A stretch of 24,360 bases of DNA from a virus, in the IMG/VR virus record IMGVR_UViG_3300034407_000002, positions 1-24,360 of that record; one strand, given 5' to 3'. Below, piece by piece: positions 23,932 through 24,360 of this stretch (the stretch's first letter is position 1; every line of letters starts with the position of its first letter). The position numbers and the translations under genes were made by a program. Below the pieces are notes generated by a model that saw only the letters and a program-made list of their open reading frames with translations, was not told the DNA's origin and made no database searches.

Positions 23932-24177
23932 CGGTAAACCCTTTCATGGTTTTTCGGAAAATAGTTTCGTGGGGGACTGTACAGTAGGCGCGAGGGGGCG
24001 GGGGGCAAGGGGTGCTGTTCCAAATGTGGCAGGATTGTGGCGTTCTTGTGCCTCGATGCCCGTCAACCACAACATCTTGTGTCTGCAATTTAACATAATG
24101 TAGATTATAACGCTTAATACAGCCTGACTCGCTGTGCGCCCGAACCATTGACGATAGGATCGTTTGGCTACCCATAC
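23932..24177. other. Non-coding gap with G-rich cluster
   Basis: This 246-bp gap lacks a convincing gene. On the plus strand it holds four G-runs within 42 bp (23971-23975, 23994-23998, 24000-24005, 24009-24012) and a 10-bp palindrome ACTGTACAGT (23976-23985) between the first two. It also holds the TATAAT and dyad described separately. No tRNA cloverleaf was recognised. Confidence 0.5.
24104..24109 (-). promoter_or_regulatory. Possible -10 box upstream of the packaging gene run
   Basis: The minus strand has a perfect TATAAT here, in the 246-bp gap before the tiny basic genes. No good -35 box stands 16-18 bp upstream (best is GCGAGT), so an activator or phage polymerase would be needed. A 5-bp dyad (ATAAT-GTAG-ATTAT, 24096-24109) overlaps it and could be an operator. 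Weak evidence. Confidence 0.25.
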
Positions 24178-24360
24178 CTATGCCGCCTCTGTTTCGTCAC
24201 TGTGCGGCTCTCTCAGTAGCTCTACGGCCTGGTTTGCCAGCATTATGGCCGCTCTGTCCTCGATGTCAGGCGAAATCCACCAGCCTGCACCTTTTGCCCT
24301 GCTGAAAAAGTCTGCTGTGAGACACTGAAAATCAGCCCTTAACTTAGATAGGTCCAGATC
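24178..24360 (-). CDS. Unidentified protein, 5' end outside window
   Basis: An open minus-strand frame enters from the right edge and ends in TAG at 24178, giving the last 60 residues. They include FFSRAKGAGWWISPDIEDRA and a helix AAIMLANQAVELLRE, then an acidic tail HSDETEAA. The composition looks like a real protein, with a mixed helix and a Trp pair. I do not recognise the family. It lies upstream of the packaging region and may be the last gene of the preceding module, which is outside the window. Confidence 0.6.
   Translation of the reverse strand, partial: DLDLSKLRADFQCLTADFFSRAKGAGWWISPDIEDRAAIMLANQAVELLREPHSDETEAA

Noticed and set aside
23976-23985. ACTGTACAGT as a LexA/SOS box
   Set aside because: It lacks the spacer of a CTGT-N8-ACAG box, and 10-bp palindromes are expected several times by chance in 24 kb.
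23944-24096. 50-aa minus-strand frame in the G-rich gap (MLNCRHKMLWLTG...)
   Set aside because: Spacing to the 54-aa gene is plausible, but no ribosome site is clear and the Pro-rich content follows from the C-runs. Not strong enough to call.
23888-24175. 95-aa minus-strand frame across the same gap
   Set aside because: It overlaps the start of the well-supported 54-aa basic gene in a different frame and has a Cys/Pro/His-rich, non-protein-like composition.

Overview
The window carries the structural and packaging half of a tailed-phage genome with podovirus (short-tail, T7-like) architecture. Almost every gene is on the minus strand, so the operon reads from right to left. Coding is dense: no gene-free stretch exceeds 300 bases, and neighbours often overlap by 1, 4 or 8 nt. 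Moderate GC, a T7-type portal, scaffold and tail-tube set, a cluster of tiny basic proteins and an S74-type fibre together resemble phages from uncultured marine bacterioplankton. That placement is an inference from protein style, not from a database match. No integrase, polymerase, lysis gene, tRNA or CRISPR array is visible.

Right end (about 24360-20934): the tail end of an unidentified gene, a 246-bp G-rich gap, two tiny overlapping genes (54 and 44 aa), a 78-aa protein whose last residues copy the SSB C-terminal tip, then small terminase, large terminase and a T7 gp13/GNAT-like protein. Next come four small, mostly basic proteins (20932-19849), then the head module: portal, Bbp19-like protein, scaffold, major capsid protein and a 79-aa possible decoration protein. 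The capsid gene is preceded by a 172-nt non-coding leader rich in inverted repeats.

Middle (15962-4443): tail tubular proteins A and B, then four proteins expected to lie inside the virion and be ejected with the DNA (152, 845, 1076 and 821 aa). The 1076-aa protein carries a ParB-like domain and a complete-looking zeta-toxin-type kinase domain. This makes it a candidate polyvalent effector delivered at infection, and it is the most interesting item here.

Left end (4396-1): a 1028-aa tail fibre with a heptad-repeat shaft and a C-terminal self-cleaving S74 chaperone, three small tail-associated proteins including a probable tail assembly chaperone, and the start of a short coiled-coil protein cut by the window edge.

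The genes together build one particle: terminase fills a prohead made from portal, scaffold and capsid; the tail tube closes it; internal proteins are stored for ejection; the fibre recognises the host. Unlike T7, the terminase lies upstream of the portal, and no murein-degrading domain was recognised in the internal proteins.
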